Notes: generated by a model from the letters alone, not told the origin. Shown: positions 28,758 through 38,082, counted from the stretch's first letter. The stretch: DNA of 64,000 nt from Brachybacterium sacelli (GCF_017876545.1 NZ_JAGIOD010000001.1:2604001-2668000), one strand, 5' to 3'. Numbers and translations are program-made.

Positions 28758-30242
28758 TCAGTGGTGCTCGAGCCCGAGCGCGTCGGCGGTGGCCGCGAGG
28801 CTGCGGTGGGCGGCGTCGGGGTCGTCGGACAGGTGCGTGCCCCAGCTCGGCACCATCTCCGCGATGCCCGGGCGCCAGCCCTCGATGCGGTCGGGGAACA
28901 TGCGCTCGAGCAGTCCCAGCATGATGCTGGTCGCGGTCGAGGCGCCGGGGGAGGCGCCCAGCATGCCGCCGATCGAGCCGTCCTCCGCGGTGATCACCTG
29001 GGTGCCGAACTGCAGCACGCCGTGCTTGTCCGCATCGGGGGCGATCACCTGGACGCGCTGGCCTGCGGTGACCTCCTCCCAGTCCTCCAGGTGCGCCGAG
29101 GGCATGTACTCCAGCAGCGCCTCGAAGCGCTGGTGCCGGGTCGCGGCGAGCTGGGAGCCGAGGTAGACCATGAGGTCGAGGTTCGGCGGCGCCACGGCCA
29201 TCATCTGGGTGAGGTTCGAGGGCTTCACCGAGGCGAACAGATCGCTGTAGCGCCCGGACTTGAGGAACTTCGGCGACCAGCCGGCGTAGGGACCGAACAT
29301 CAGCGAACGGCGACCCCCGACGTATCGGGTGTCGAGGTGGGGGACGCTCATCGGCGGGGCACCGACGGCGGCCTTGCCGTAGACCTTCGCGTCGTGGCGG
29401 GAGATCACGTCCGGGTCGGTGCAGCGCAGCCACTGGCCGGAGATCGGGAAGCCGCCGAAGCCACGGATCTCGTCGATGCCCGACTTCTGCAGCAGCGGCA
29501 GGGATGCGCCGCCGGCGCCGACGAAGACGAAGGGGGTGCGGATCACCTGGATCGAGTCGTCCGCGACGGATCGCACCATGACGCCCCAGTCGGTCCCCAT
29601 CCGGCGCAGGTCGATGACCTCGGAGCCGGTCGAGACCGTGGTGCCGACGCGGTCGGCGTGGTCCAGCAGCTGATTGGTCAGCGCCCCGAAGTCGACGTCG
29701 GTGCCGTCGGGGGAGTGGGTCGCGGCGATCGTCTCGGTGACCGGTCGGGACTCGGTCACCAGCGGTGCCCATTCGGTCAGCTGCGCATGCTCGGTGGTGA
29801 ACCCCATGCGGTCGAACAGCGGGTTGGCCGTCAGCGCCTCATGCCGCCGACGCAGGTAGTCGACGTTCTCGATGCCGTGCACGAAGCTCATGTGCGGCAC
29901 CGAATGGATGAAGGAGGAGGGGTCCCCGATGCGGCCCTTCTCCACCAGGTGCGCCCAGAACTGGCGTGAGACCTGGAACTGTTCGTTGATGGTGATCGCC
30001 TTGGCCGGACTCACGGAGCCGTCGACGTCCTGGGGGGTGTAGTTCAGCTCGCACAGGGCGCTGTGGCCGGTGCCGGCGTTGTTCCAGCCGTCGCTGGACT
30101 CCAGGCCCAGACGGTCGAGCTTCTCGAGCACCACGACGTTCCAGTCGGGCTCGAGCTCGGCGAGCATCGCGGCCAGCGTGGCGCTCGCGATCCCGCCGCC
30201 GATCAGCACCGCATCCGCACGGGTCACGTCCAGGTCTGCCAT
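28758..30242 (-). CDS. mqo: Malate:quinone oxidoreductase
   Basis: A peripheral membrane flavoprotein that oxidises malate to oxaloacetate and passes electrons to the quinone pool, a tricarboxylic-acid-cycle enzyme. 494 residues, as in other MQOs. The N-terminal FAD-binding motif is DAVLIGGGIASATLAAML. Family segments are WNNAGTGHSALCELNYTPQ, FQVSRQFWAHLVEKG, SFIHSVPHMSFVHG and FVFVGAGGASLPLLQKSGI. GASPGASTATSIMLGLLE lies near the C-terminus. The start is MADLDV at 30242 with GGAGAG before it; the open frame continues far upstream across the next gene and is not coding there. Co-localisation with lutABC suggests a respiratory organic-acid island. Confidence 0.95.
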   Translation of the reverse strand: MADLDVTRADAVLIGGGIASATLAAMLAELEPDWNVVVLEKLDRLGLESSDGWNNAGTGHSALCELNYTPQDVDGSVSPAKAITINEQFQVSRQFWAHLVEKGRIGDPSSFIHSVPHMSFVHGIENVDYLRRRHEALTANPLFDRMGFTTEHAQLTEWAPLVTESRPVTETIAATHSPDGTDVDFGALTNQLLDHADRVGTTVSTGSEVIDLRRMGTDWGVMVRSVADDSIQVIRTPFVFVGAGGASLPLLQKSGIDEIRGFGGFPISGQWLRCTDPDVISRHDAKVYGKAAVGAPPMSVPHLDTRYVGGRRSLMFGPYAGWSPKFLKSGRYSDLFASVKPSNLTQMMAVAPPNLDLMVYLGSQLAATRHQRFEALLEYMPSAHLEDWEEVTAGQRVQVIAPDADKHGVLQFGTQVITAEDGSIGGMLGASPGASTATSIMLGLLERMFPDRIEGWRPGIAEMVPSWGTHLSDDPDAAHRSLAATADALGLEHH

Positions 30243-30317
30243 GTCTCTCCGTTCCAGCTTTCTCGGGCGCGCCCGAGGGGTGCGGCGCGAGATCCTCGCG
30301 CGGCCCCGGGCGGTCGT

Positions 30318-30342
30318 GCCGTCCAGGGTATCCCTGGACGGC
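30318..30342 (-). terminator. Terminator after the YesL-like gene
   Basis: A perfect 11-base-pair stem with a TAT loop lies 11 bases beyond the stop at 30353, between this gene and mqo. Confidence 0.7.
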
Positions 30343-30352
30343 CGGGCCTCGG

Positions 30353-31030
30353 TCAGACGGTCGCGGCCCGAGACCGCTCGAGGTCCTCCAGCAGCAGCTC
30401 CGTGCGCCGGCCGAGCAGGCTCGTGGCGAGATCGATCGCGGTCCCGGCGCCGACGAGCACGGCCAGCGGCCACAGGAAGGAGCACAGGGTGAGCCACACG
30501 GCGAGCCCCAGGACCAGGGCGATGAAGCGCATCGGCAGAGCCCCGGGCAGGAGGATCGCGAGCCGCCAGGAGACGAGGACGTCCTGCCGGCGCACCCGGG
30601 GCACGGTCGTCAGCACGGCGACGCTGAGGGTGGACCACGCCCCGCTCACCACGGCGAGACCGGCCAGCACCATGGACATCGGTCCGCTCGGCGCACCGCC
30701 GCCCACGATGATCCAGAGCATCGACGCCGAGCCGAGCTGGACGATCATCAGTGGGAGCATCCGCACGGAGGCGCTGATCAGATGGATCCGGAAGCTCGCC
30801 CACATCGTCCCCAGCACTTTCACCTTCGCCCCGTGGCGGGCAGCGATGAAGGCATCGGCCGCTGCGACGCTCGCCGGGGCGACGCCCATGACCAGCAGCC
30901 CGAGCAGGCTGAGCAGCGTCCACACGATCGTGACCCGCAGCACCAGATAGACGCGTTCGATCGCCTCGTTCATGTGCATCACCCAGGCGGGGACCTGGGC
31001 GGGGCCGGTGGAGGGACGGGAGCTCGACAT
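30353..31030 (-). CDS. YesL/DUF624 family membrane protein
   Basis: A 225-residue integral membrane protein with about five helices (VTIVWTLLSLLGLLVMGVAPA, LPLMIVQLGSASMLWIIVGG, MVLAGLAVVSGAWSTLSVAVL, MRFIALVLGLAVWLTLCSFLW). The first helix ends in GVAPASVAAADAFIAARHG, the typical YesL pattern. Such proteins occur beside LplABC-type oligosaccharide importers and glycosidases, which matches the fucosidase/ABC cluster on the other side of the shared control region. Biochemical role unknown. The start is leaderless: TAGCCT lies 6 bases before the ATG. Confidence 0.78.
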   Translation of the reverse strand: MSSSRPSTGPAQVPAWVMHMNEAIERVYLVLRVTIVWTLLSLLGLLVMGVAPASVAAADAFIAARHGAKVKVLGTMWASFRIHLISASVRMLPLMIVQLGSASMLWIIVGGGAPSGPMSMVLAGLAVVSGAWSTLSVAVLTTVPRVRRQDVLVSWRLAILLPGALPMRFIALVLGLAVWLTLCSFLWPLAVLVGAGTAIDLATSLLGRRTELLLEDLERSRAATV

Positions 31031-31036
31031 GGGAGC

Positions 31037-31042
31037 AGGCTA
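31037..31042 (-). promoter_or_regulatory. Leaderless -10 box (TAGCCT, minus strand) for the YesL-like gene
   Basis: On the minus strand TAGCCT ends 6 bases before the ATG at 31030. The palindrome at 31058-31068 would sit near its -35 region. Confidence 0.55.
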
Positions 31043-31057
31043 CCCCGCCCCGATGAA

Positions 31058-31068
31058 TCATCCGATGA
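31058..31068. promoter_or_regulatory. Candidate operator TCATCCGATGA
   Basis: An 11-base palindrome (TCATC-C-GATGA) in the divergent region between the YesL-like gene and the first fucosidase. Its 9-base core CATCCGATG is identical to one at 38190-38198 in the control region of the importer and fucose operons. GATGAATC also occurs twice here (31052-31059 and 31064-31071). Confidence 0.45.
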
Positions 31069-31108
31069 ATCTGTTCCCCAGAGGCCCGATGTCTGATGGG
31101 ATTGGGCG

Positions 31109-32413
31109 ATGGAACCAGTCCCCGGACGTCCGGCTGCCCCGCCGATGCCTCTCCGACCCACCCCCGAACAGCTGCAGTGGCAGCGCGACGGCTTCGGCGT
31201 CTTCTTCCACTTCGGGATTAACACCTTCGCGGGGAAGGAATGGAGCGACGGCACCGTGCCCGCTGAGCTCTTCGACCCCGTCGCGCTCGACGCCGACCAG
31301 TGGGTGCGCACCGCACGCGATCTGGGGGCCGTCTACGTCATCCTCACCGCGAAGCACCACGACGGATTCTGCCTCTGGCCGACGGCCACCACCGACTACT
31401 CCGTGGCGTCCTCGCCATGGCGCGGGGGGAGCGGGGACGTGGTCGGGGAGCTGGCAGAGGCCTGTCGGCGTCACGGGATGAAGCTCGGCCTGTACCTCTC
31501 TCCGTGGGATCGCAATGCACCGCAGTACGAGGATCCGGCCGAGTACGACGAGTTCTACCTCGGGCAGCTGCATGAGCTGTGCACGAACTACGGCGAGCTG
31601 CACGAACTGTGGTTCGACGGTGCCGGTTCGGCGGGGCGCGAGTACGCCTGGGACCGGATCGGGGAGGTCATCTCCGAGCTGCAGCCACAGGCCATGGTGT
31701 TCAACATGGGACCGGCCACGATCCGCTGGATCGGGAACGAGGACGGCCTGGCCTCCGACCCCGTCGAGTACGTCACCCGATCCACCGATCTCAACCAGTA
31801 CGATCCCGACGTCGTCGACCATGGGGAGGCCCGCTACCTGCCTCCCGAATGCGATGTCTCCCTGCGCCGCGGCTGGTTCTGGCAGGAGGGGGAGCAGCCC
31901 AAGAGCCTCGGGCACCTGTTGGGGATCCACGACCGATCGATCGGCCTGGGAGCGAACCTGCTGCTGAACATCCCCCCGGATCGCGAGGGACGGATCGGCG
32001 AGGACGATGAGGTGCGCTGTCGCGAGCTGCGCGCTGCGCTCGATGCCCGGTTCGGTGCTCCTGTCGCAGCGGCCGTCCTGCGGGAGCCGGACGGTCGGGT
32101 GCGCCTCGAGATGCCCGCGGATGCGGGAGCCGGCTTCGACCATCTCGAGCTGCGGGAGTGGCTCGAGGACGGTCAGCGCATCACGGGGCACCGGGTCACG
32201 ACCGAGAGCGGCCGGCTGATCGCCGAGGGAGGCACCGTGGGGGTGCGACGCATCCATCGGCTGGAGGCGCCGGCCAGCGACCGGACCCTCCTCGTCGAGG
32301 TGGTCGGTGAGGGCGCCGTCCTCGAGGCGGCGTACGTCCACGACGCCGGCGGTGCTCCCATCCCGCAGCTCGACGAGGCGGACAAGGCGCCCTCGACCGC
32401 CCCGGTGGACTGA
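31109..32413 (+). CDS. Alpha-L-fucosidase, GH29, cytoplasmic
   Basis: A retaining glycosidase that releases L-fucose from oligosaccharides. 434 residues. The GH29 barrel is clear: FHFGINTFAGKEWSDG, AVYVILTAKHHDGFCLWPT, MKLGLYLSPWDRN and ELHELWFDGAGS, in which Asp-170 is the expected nucleophile. ANLLLNIPPDREG closes the barrel, and a C-terminal beta-domain of about 100 residues follows. There is no signal peptide, so it should act on imported oligosaccharides. It faces the second binding-protein gene tail to tail with only 7 bases between the stops. A second GH29 gene is at 39.9 kb. Linkage specificity cannot be read from sequence. Confidence 0.92.
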   Translation: MEPVPGRPAAPPMPLRPTPEQLQWQRDGFGVFFHFGINTFAGKEWSDGTVPAELFDPVALDADQWVRTARDLGAVYVILTAKHHDGFCLWPTATTDYSVASSPWRGGSGDVVGELAEACRRHGMKLGLYLSPWDRNAPQYEDPAEYDEFYLGQLHELCTNYGELHELWFDGAGSAGREYAWDRIGEVISELQPQAMVFNMGPATIRWIGNEDGLASDPVEYVTRSTDLNQYDPDVVDHGEARYLPPECDVSLRRGWFWQEGEQPKSLGHLLGIHDRSIGLGANLLLNIPPDREGRIGEDDEVRCRELRAALDARFGAPVAAAVLREPDGRVRLEMPADAGAGFDHLELREWLEDGQRITGHRVTTESGRLIAEGGTVGVRRIHRLEAPASDRTLLVEVVGEGAVLEAAYVHDAGGAPIPQLDEADKAPSTAPVD

Positions 32414-32424
32414 CCGGGGGTCAG
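32410..32424. terminator. Tiny hairpin spanning two convergent stop codons
   Basis: CTGACC and GGTCAG flank GGG and include the stop codons of both convergent genes. At 6 base pairs it is weak, and it may only be a consequence of the facing stops. Confidence 0.3.
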
Positions 32425-34178
32425 GCCTGGTTCGTGTCCGCCTCCGTCAGCACCTCGAGGTACTGGTCGACGCCCGCGTCGGACAGGGAGGACAGGTAGG
32501 ACTCCCAGTCCGCGTCGGACTCCGGGTCGAGTTCTCCCAGGCACATGCTCGTCGCCCCGCGGACGTAGGCGGCATCGATGTTCGTGCGCAGCTCTCCGAC
32601 CTGAGCCGCCTGATCCTGGTCGAAGAACGGGGCGATGAACAGAGCCTCCGGTGCCGCCGCATACTTCTCGTACATCTTTCCGGCGCGGTAGAGCATCGGC
32701 TCGAAGCTCGTCATCTCGTCGACGGCCTCGCCGTGGCGCACGTCCAGCGCCAGGTTGAACACACCGTGCTCCTCCCAGCCGATGTTCTGCGCCTCCTTCT
32801 CCTGGGGGACCTTCTTGTACAGGGCGGGGCCCTCGTCGATCCCCAGGTCCCCCGCCTCGGCCCAGGTCCAGAAGTCGCCCTTCGGCCCCAGGCGCATGGA
32901 CAGGGTGGACAGCAGCCCCAGCTGGAAGTCCGCCCAGCGGACCAGCGTCTCGGGATCGGCGGTGTCTGCGGGGATCACCAGACCCACCGACCCTGCTCCG
33001 GGCTGGTCGTCCCAGGCGATGACGGGGTCGCCACCGGGACCCGCGAAGGGCTGCAGCGGCTCGAACTCGCGGTAGCGAGCCTCCGGATCCGTGTACTCGA
33101 CATCCACGAAGCTTCCCTGCGAGACGCCCTGGCAGACGCCGAAGCGGCTGCCCGCCTCGTGCATGCCGAGGCGGATCAGCTGATCGGTGGTCTGGGTGAA
33201 GGCATTGCGGTCCAGCAATCCCTCGCGCACCAGGTGTGCAGCGGTGCGGAAGACGTCACGCATCGCCGGATCCGTCGGTGTGAAGACGATGGCGTCGCCA
33301 TCGCGCCGCAGTTGGTTCACCCCCAGGTCGAGGAAGGCCGCGCCGATCAGTCGGAGCGGAAGATCGTCCTTCCCTCCGGACATCGGGCGGATCTCCGGAT
33401 CGGCCTCCTTCATCCCGCGCAGCATCTGCTCGAACTCCTCGAGCGTCGCGGGCTGTTCGGCGAACCCGGCGGCTTCCCTCGACGGAGTGTGGACCCAGGT
33501 GCGGAAGGGGGAGGACTTGCAGTGGTAGCACTGGTTGACCGACGGGAAGGCGTACATGGCGCCGTCGGGCGCCGTCCACGCCTTCCGGAACTCCGGATTC
33601 TGGGAGAACACCTCCTGCAGCTGCGGGGCGAAGCGGTCGAACAGCTCGTCCAGGGCGAGGAACAGCCCCTGCTGCCCGTAGACGTACAGCTCCGACTTGG
33701 TGAATCCACCCATCCATTCGGGGCCGAGCATCAGCGCGTCGGGGAGTTCCCCGCCGGCGAGGATCGCGTTGACCTTCGGTGCCCCCTCGTCGCCGCGCGG
33801 CACCGTGCTGTACGAGACCTTCACCCCGGTCTCCCGCTCGAGAAATGCCGAGAACCAATTGGTGCTCGGGTCGAATCCCGCGAGACTGCGGGTGGTGATC
33901 GCGAACGAGGTGCTGCCGTCCCCGAAGGGCTCGCTCTCCCGTGCTCGGGGGCCCACGTATCCCTCGGGATAGGGGACACCGTCGATCTCGGCGCCCAGCC
34001 CGACCTCGAGGGCGGCACTGCCCTGCGCGTATTCCACCTGGGGTGCTGCTGTCGATGACGTGCCGTCACCGGAACAGCCGGCCATGGCCGCCCCCACCGG
34101 CAGCGCGGTGGCGCCTGCCAGCAGGGCGCGGCGGCTGAGCGGGCCCGAGGTGGGGATCCGGGAGTGCTGTGGGGTCAT
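32421..34178 (-). CDS. Oligosaccharide-binding lipoprotein of an ABC importer (second copy)
   Basis: Extracellular solute-binding protein, 585 residues, last gene of the importer operon. The N-terminus has a twin-arginine motif (SRRALLAGA) and a lipobox (AMAGC), so it is exported, probably folded, and lipid-anchored. It belongs to the long LplA/YtcQ type. It is a clear paralogue of the binding protein at 36.2-38.0 kb: both contain GYVGPRARE/DYVGPRARE, VNAILAGGELPDA/VNAIVAGGDLPDA, YGQQGLFL and a Cys-His-Cys word (CYHCKS/CYHCKA). It follows the first permease gene by 60 bases. Ligand inferred as a fucosylated glycan from the neighbouring enzymes. Confidence 0.9.
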   Translation of the reverse strand: MTPQHSRIPTSGPLSRRALLAGATALPVGAAMAGCSGDGTSSTAAPQVEYAQGSAALEVGLGAEIDGVPYPEGYVGPRARESEPFGDGSTSFAITTRSLAGFDPSTNWFSAFLERETGVKVSYSTVPRGDEGAPKVNAILAGGELPDALMLGPEWMGGFTKSELYVYGQQGLFLALDELFDRFAPQLQEVFSQNPEFRKAWTAPDGAMYAFPSVNQCYHCKSSPFRTWVHTPSREAAGFAEQPATLEEFEQMLRGMKEADPEIRPMSGGKDDLPLRLIGAAFLDLGVNQLRRDGDAIVFTPTDPAMRDVFRTAAHLVREGLLDRNAFTQTTDQLIRLGMHEAGSRFGVCQGVSQGSFVDVEYTDPEARYREFEPLQPFAGPGGDPVIAWDDQPGAGSVGLVIPADTADPETLVRWADFQLGLLSTLSMRLGPKGDFWTWAEAGDLGIDEGPALYKKVPQEKEAQNIGWEEHGVFNLALDVRHGEAVDEMTSFEPMLYRAGKMYEKYAAAPEALFIAPFFDQDQAAQVGELRTNIDAAYVRGATSMCLGELDPESDADWESYLSSLSDAGVDQYLEVLTEADTNQA

Positions 34179-34238
34179 CGCGTGCTCCTGACGTCGAGGT
34201 GCGGGGGAGGAAAGCGGGGGCGGGCGCCGTCGCGCGCC

Positions 34239-35240
34239 TCAGAAGAGGCCGGCCTTGGCGACCCGCTTCGCGAGCGAGTTCACGGCGACCAGGAGGATCA
34301 GCCCGACGACGCTGCGGAACAGACCGATCGCGGTGGCATAGCTGTATTGCGGGATCGGGCTCTTCAGACCGACCTCGTAGACGTAGGTGTCGATCACCTG
34401 GGAGGTCGTGAGGTTCAGCGGGTTCTGCATCAGCAGGACCTTCTCGAAGCCGACGCTCATGATCGTCCCGACGCTGAGGATCATCAGCACGATGGCGATC
34501 GGGAGGATCGCCGGCACCTCGATGTGCCACATGCGACGCAGCTGTGAGGCACCGTCGACCTTCGCGGCCTCGTGCAGTTCGGGGGGCACAGCGGTCAGAG
34601 CCGCGAGGTAGATGATCGCGCTGAATCCTGCGGTCTGCCAGATCCCGGACCACACGTAGGTGTGGCGGAACCAGCCGGGATCGGTGAGGAAGGCCGGTGG
34701 GGTGATCTCCAGCAGGTTCAGCGCATGGGGCAGGATCCCGGTGGAGGGGTCGAGCAGCATGACCAGGATGCCGACCACCACGACCACGGAGATGAAGTTC
34801 GGCGCATAGGTGATGAGCTGGACGACGCGGGAGAAGTACTTCTGGCGCACCGCGTTCAGCGCGAGGGCGAGGACGATGGGGATCGGGAATCCCGCGATGA
34901 GCTCGTAGAAGGCGAGGACCAGCGTGTTGCGCAGCAGGGGCCAGAAGTTGTAGCTCTCCACGAAGCGGGAGATGTGCTTCATCCCCACCCATTCGGAGCC
35001 CGTCAGACCGCCGACAGGAGTGAAGTCGCGAAAGGCGATCTGGATCCCGTACATCGGCCAGTACATGAATATCAGGACCCAGATCACGGCCGGCAGCACC
35101 AGGAGGTACAGCTGCCAGGAGGTCCGCAGGCGGTGCCGGAGGGAGATCTTCCGCTGCCCGGGCAGGACGACCTTGCGCTTGCGTGTCCGCTTCGGGACGT
35201 CCTCGACCCTCAGCTGATCGACGAAGTTGTCGGTGCTCAT
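34239..35240 (-). CDS. ABC transporter permease, LplB type
   Basis: A membrane subunit of the oligosaccharide importer, 333 residues with about six helices. The first is LYLLVLPAVIWVLIFMYWPMYG, the hallmark of LplB/YteP permeases. The EAA loop that contacts the ATPase reads YLAALTAVPPELHEAAKVDGA. The N-terminus is cytoplasmic and basic. It lies 7 bases after the second permease gene and precedes the second binding-protein gene. No ATPase gene is in this operon. Confidence 0.93.
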   Translation of the reverse strand: MSTDNFVDQLRVEDVPKRTRKRKVVLPGQRKISLRHRLRTSWQLYLLVLPAVIWVLIFMYWPMYGIQIAFRDFTPVGGLTGSEWVGMKHISRFVESYNFWPLLRNTLVLAFYELIAGFPIPIVLALALNAVRQKYFSRVVQLITYAPNFISVVVVVGILVMLLDPSTGILPHALNLLEITPPAFLTDPGWFRHTYVWSGIWQTAGFSAIIYLAALTAVPPELHEAAKVDGASQLRRMWHIEVPAILPIAIVLMILSVGTIMSVGFEKVLLMQNPLNLTTSQVIDTYVYEVGLKSPIPQYSYATAIGLFRSVVGLILLVAVNSLAKRVAKAGLF

Positions 35241-35247
35241 TGGTGCC

Positions 35248-36222
35248 TCAACCCTTCAGCGAGCCGATCATCATGCCCTTGACGAAGTGCTTCTGCACGA
35301 ACGGATAGGCGATGAGCGGAGGGACGGATGCGATGATGATGAGCGCGTACTTCAGCTGGTCCGCGAGCTTCTGCATCGCGGCGATACGGGCGGGATCTGC
35401 GTTCGTCATCTCCGAGGGGTCGAAGCTGTTCTCCAGCAGGATGTTCCGCATGACCAGCTGCAGCGGATAGAGCGACTCATCGGTGAGGTAGATGAGCGCG
35501 TTGAAGTACGAGTTCCAGGTCGCCACGCCGTACAGCAGCAGGTTCACCGCGATGATCGGCTTGGACAGCGGCAGCACGATCTGGCCGAAGAACCGCAGGT
35601 CGCTCGCTCCGTCGATGAGTGAGCACTCCAGCAGCTCGTGAGGGATGGTGGTCTGGAAGAAGGTGCGGGTGACGATCAGCTGCCACACGCTCACGCAGGT
35701 GGGCAGGATGATGGACCAGACGGTGTTCAACAGTCCCAGCTGCTGCACCACCAGGTAGGTGGGGATCATGCCGCCGGAGAACATCATCGTCAGGACGAAG
35801 AGGATCGTCAGCGCATTGCGGCCCACCAGGTCGCTGCGGGAGAGCGCATAGCCTCCCGTGATCGTCACCGCGGTGCCGATCGTCATCGCGGCGGCGGAGT
35901 AGAACAGAGAGTTCAGGAATCCGCGGGGGATCGCGGGGTAGTCGAAGATCGCCTCGTACGCATCGAGGCTGACACCGATCGGCCACAGCCACATCTCCCC
36001 CGAGGAGACGGCGCGGGGGTCCGACAGTGACGCGCTGACGATATAGACGAAGGGGTAGATGATCGTCGTGCAGAAGATGATCAGCACGACGATCATGACG
36101 ACGTTCAGGACCCGGTCCGAAGCCGGTTCCTTGATCCGGCGGGGCCGGGAGGCGGGGGAGGCTCCGGGCCGCCGGCTCGGCGTCGCCTCCTCGTGATGCG
36201 AAGGGGATTCGATCACGGCCAT
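35248..36222 (-). CDS. ABC transporter permease, LplC/YtcP type
   Basis: Second membrane subunit of the importer, 324 residues. Helices start with VLNVVMIVVLIIFCTTIIYPFVYIV. The EAA loop is TFFQTTIPHELLECSLIDGAS, and the protein ends in the family-typical YPFVQKHFVKGMMIGSLKG. A cytoplasmic Pro/Ser/Arg-rich N-terminus of about 35 residues precedes helix 1. It follows the first binding-protein gene by 3 bases, so the operon order is binding protein, LplC-type permease, LplB-type permease, binding protein. Confidence 0.93.
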   Translation of the reverse strand: MAVIESPSHHEEATPSRRPGASPASRPRRIKEPASDRVLNVVMIVVLIIFCTTIIYPFVYIVSASLSDPRAVSSGEMWLWPIGVSLDAYEAIFDYPAIPRGFLNSLFYSAAAMTIGTAVTITGGYALSRSDLVGRNALTILFVLTMMFSGGMIPTYLVVQQLGLLNTVWSIILPTCVSVWQLIVTRTFFQTTIPHELLECSLIDGASDLRFFGQIVLPLSKPIIAVNLLLYGVATWNSYFNALIYLTDESLYPLQLVMRNILLENSFDPSEMTNADPARIAAMQKLADQLKYALIIIASVPPLIAYPFVQKHFVKGMMIGSLKG

Positions 36223-36225
36223 CGC

Positions 36226-38013
36226 TCAGCCGTACTGCTCGTCGTAGGCGGCCTGGCTGATGCTGAGATAGGTGTCCACACCCATGGCCTCGGCCCCGTC
36301 GAGGTAGGCATTCCACGCGGCGTCCTCCCCGGCGTCGGCCCGGCCGGTGGCGACGTCGGCCATCAGCTGCTTCACGTGGTCCTCGAGATTGGTGATGATC
36401 TCGCCGACCTGCGCGGACTGCTCCATGTCATGGATCAACGGCGGCACACCGATCTCCTCCGGGGTCGCGAAGGGCTCGTTGATCGAGGTCCCGGCGTAGA
36501 GGATCGGCTCGATCGACGGGGAGTTCTCCGGAACGGCCTCGGAGTGCCGCTGTGACATCGACTTGTACAGGGGCCCCCACTCGCGCCAGACGCGGTTGGT
36601 GAGCTCCGTGCCGGGATCCAGGATCTGGTACACGGCCTGCTGGCCGTCGATCCCCTGCAGCCCTTGGTCCGCCCAGTCCCAGTCCGTGCCCTGCTCGCCA
36701 CGGGTGAGGGAGATGGTCAGCCCCAGCTCGAACTGATGGTCGGCCCAGCGGATCATCTGCACCGGGTCGGGGCACTGCGGCGTGATGACGAAGTTCGGGT
36801 AGCCGTAGGAGAAGTGATCCCACTGGCACGAGCGCACGCCCGCCGGTCCCTCCAGCGGGGGCATGATCTTCATGACCCGGGAGACGTCCTGGGGGTCCGA
36901 CGGGTCGGCGGCGGCGGCGAAGTGGAAGGTCGAGTATCCGTAGGCCATCCCGAACAGGGGCCCGTCGGCCGCGTCACCCAGCTTCTGGTACTGCTCAGCG
37001 GTGTTCGAGAGGATGCCGCGGTCGAGATTCCCCTTCGCGAACTGCTCCTGGATCCAGATCATGCCCTCGCGGAAGGCGGGATCGCGATGAAGCCACTCGA
37101 TGGTGTCGCCGGCGCGGCGCAGGTGCAGGTCGGGCATCTCGAGGAAGGAGCCCATGAAGAACTGCATCAGCTGCAGCATGGTCTCGGCACTGGCGGTGGT
37201 CAGCGCCGAGCCCTGCGGGCGGCCGGACCAGTCACGGAAGGCCTCCATGACCGCCTCGTACTCCTCGAGGGTCTGGGGCACCTCGGCCCCGACCGCCTCG
37301 AGCCAGTCGGCGTTGATCCAGGTGCGGACGTTCGCAGCCTTGCAGTGGTAGCAGTCGTTCATCGAGGGCACCGCATAGAGCCGGCCGTCGGGCGAGGAGT
37401 ACTGCGGGCGCATGTCCGGGAAGGAGCTGAACATGTCCAGGATGTGCGGTGCGTTCTCGTCGATCAGCTTGTCCAGCGGCAGGAAGAGGCCCTGTTGGCC
37501 GTAGATGCTGATCTCGGAGAGGGTGAAGATGTCCTGCCCCACCATCATGGCGTCGGGCAGGTCGCCTCCGGCGACGATCGCGTTGACCTTGGTCTTGCCG
37601 TCTTCACCGGCGGGAACGGTCACGTACTTCGCGGAGACGCCGGTGGTCTCCTCGAGATGGGTGGAGTAGGAATTGGTCTCGAGATCCATGCCGGGATCGA
37701 TCTGGGAGAGGATCGTGAACTCTCTCTCACCGTCCCCGAAGGGCTGGAGCTCGCGAGCCCGTGGCCCGACGTAGTCCTCCGGGTAGTTGATGCCCTCGAT
37801 CTCCGGCGCGAGTTCGTGCTTCAGGCTCGCGCTGCCGGGTTCGTACTCGTCACCTCCGGTGGTCTCATCGGTCGCCTCGTCGCCACCGCCGCAGGCGCTC
37901 AGGGCAAGGGGAACCGCGACGGTCGCGGCGCCGGCCGCAGCGCTGCGGCCGAGGAAGGTACGGCGTGCCAGAGGGGTCGTTGACGCCGGCGGAGCATCAC
38001 GCTGATCGTCCAT
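36226..38013 (-). CDS. Oligosaccharide-binding lipoprotein of an ABC importer (first copy)
   Basis: Extracellular solute-binding protein of the LplA/YtcQ type, 595 residues, first gene of the importer operon. A Tat-like signal (ARRTFLGRSAAAG) and lipobox (LSAC) are followed by a Glu/Thr/Gly linker. It is paralogous to the binding protein at 32.4 kb, sharing for example the word NDCYHCKA in a region where the other copy has NQCYHCKS. The ATG at 38013 is used; a GTG at 38019 sits at better distance (5 bases) from AAGGAG and could be the true start, adding two residues. Ligand inferred as fucosylated glycans. Confidence 0.91.
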   Translation of the reverse strand: MDDQRDAPPASTTPLARRTFLGRSAAAGAATVAVPLALSACGGGDEATDETTGGDEYEPGSASLKHELAPEIEGINYPEDYVGPRARELQPFGDGEREFTILSQIDPGMDLETNSYSTHLEETTGVSAKYVTVPAGEDGKTKVNAIVAGGDLPDAMMVGQDIFTLSEISIYGQQGLFLPLDKLIDENAPHILDMFSSFPDMRPQYSSPDGRLYAVPSMNDCYHCKAANVRTWINADWLEAVGAEVPQTLEEYEAVMEAFRDWSGRPQGSALTTASAETMLQLMQFFMGSFLEMPDLHLRRAGDTIEWLHRDPAFREGMIWIQEQFAKGNLDRGILSNTAEQYQKLGDAADGPLFGMAYGYSTFHFAAAADPSDPQDVSRVMKIMPPLEGPAGVRSCQWDHFSYGYPNFVITPQCPDPVQMIRWADHQFELGLTISLTRGEQGTDWDWADQGLQGIDGQQAVYQILDPGTELTNRVWREWGPLYKSMSQRHSEAVPENSPSIEPILYAGTSINEPFATPEEIGVPPLIHDMEQSAQVGEIITNLEDHVKQLMADVATGRADAGEDAAWNAYLDGAEAMGVDTYLSISQAAYDEQYG

Positions 38014-38053
38014 GTCCACGAAGACTCCTTCGTCCGAGGATGCTGGTGCGGAG

Positions 38054-38082
38054 AATATGGCATAGATCGGAGGGGTGGGCAA
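38054..38082 (-). promoter_or_regulatory. Candidate promoter of the importer operon
   Basis: On the minus strand TTGCCC (38082-38077) and CATATT (38059-38054) are spaced by 17 bases, with the first binding-protein start about 40 bases further on. Confidence 0.5.
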
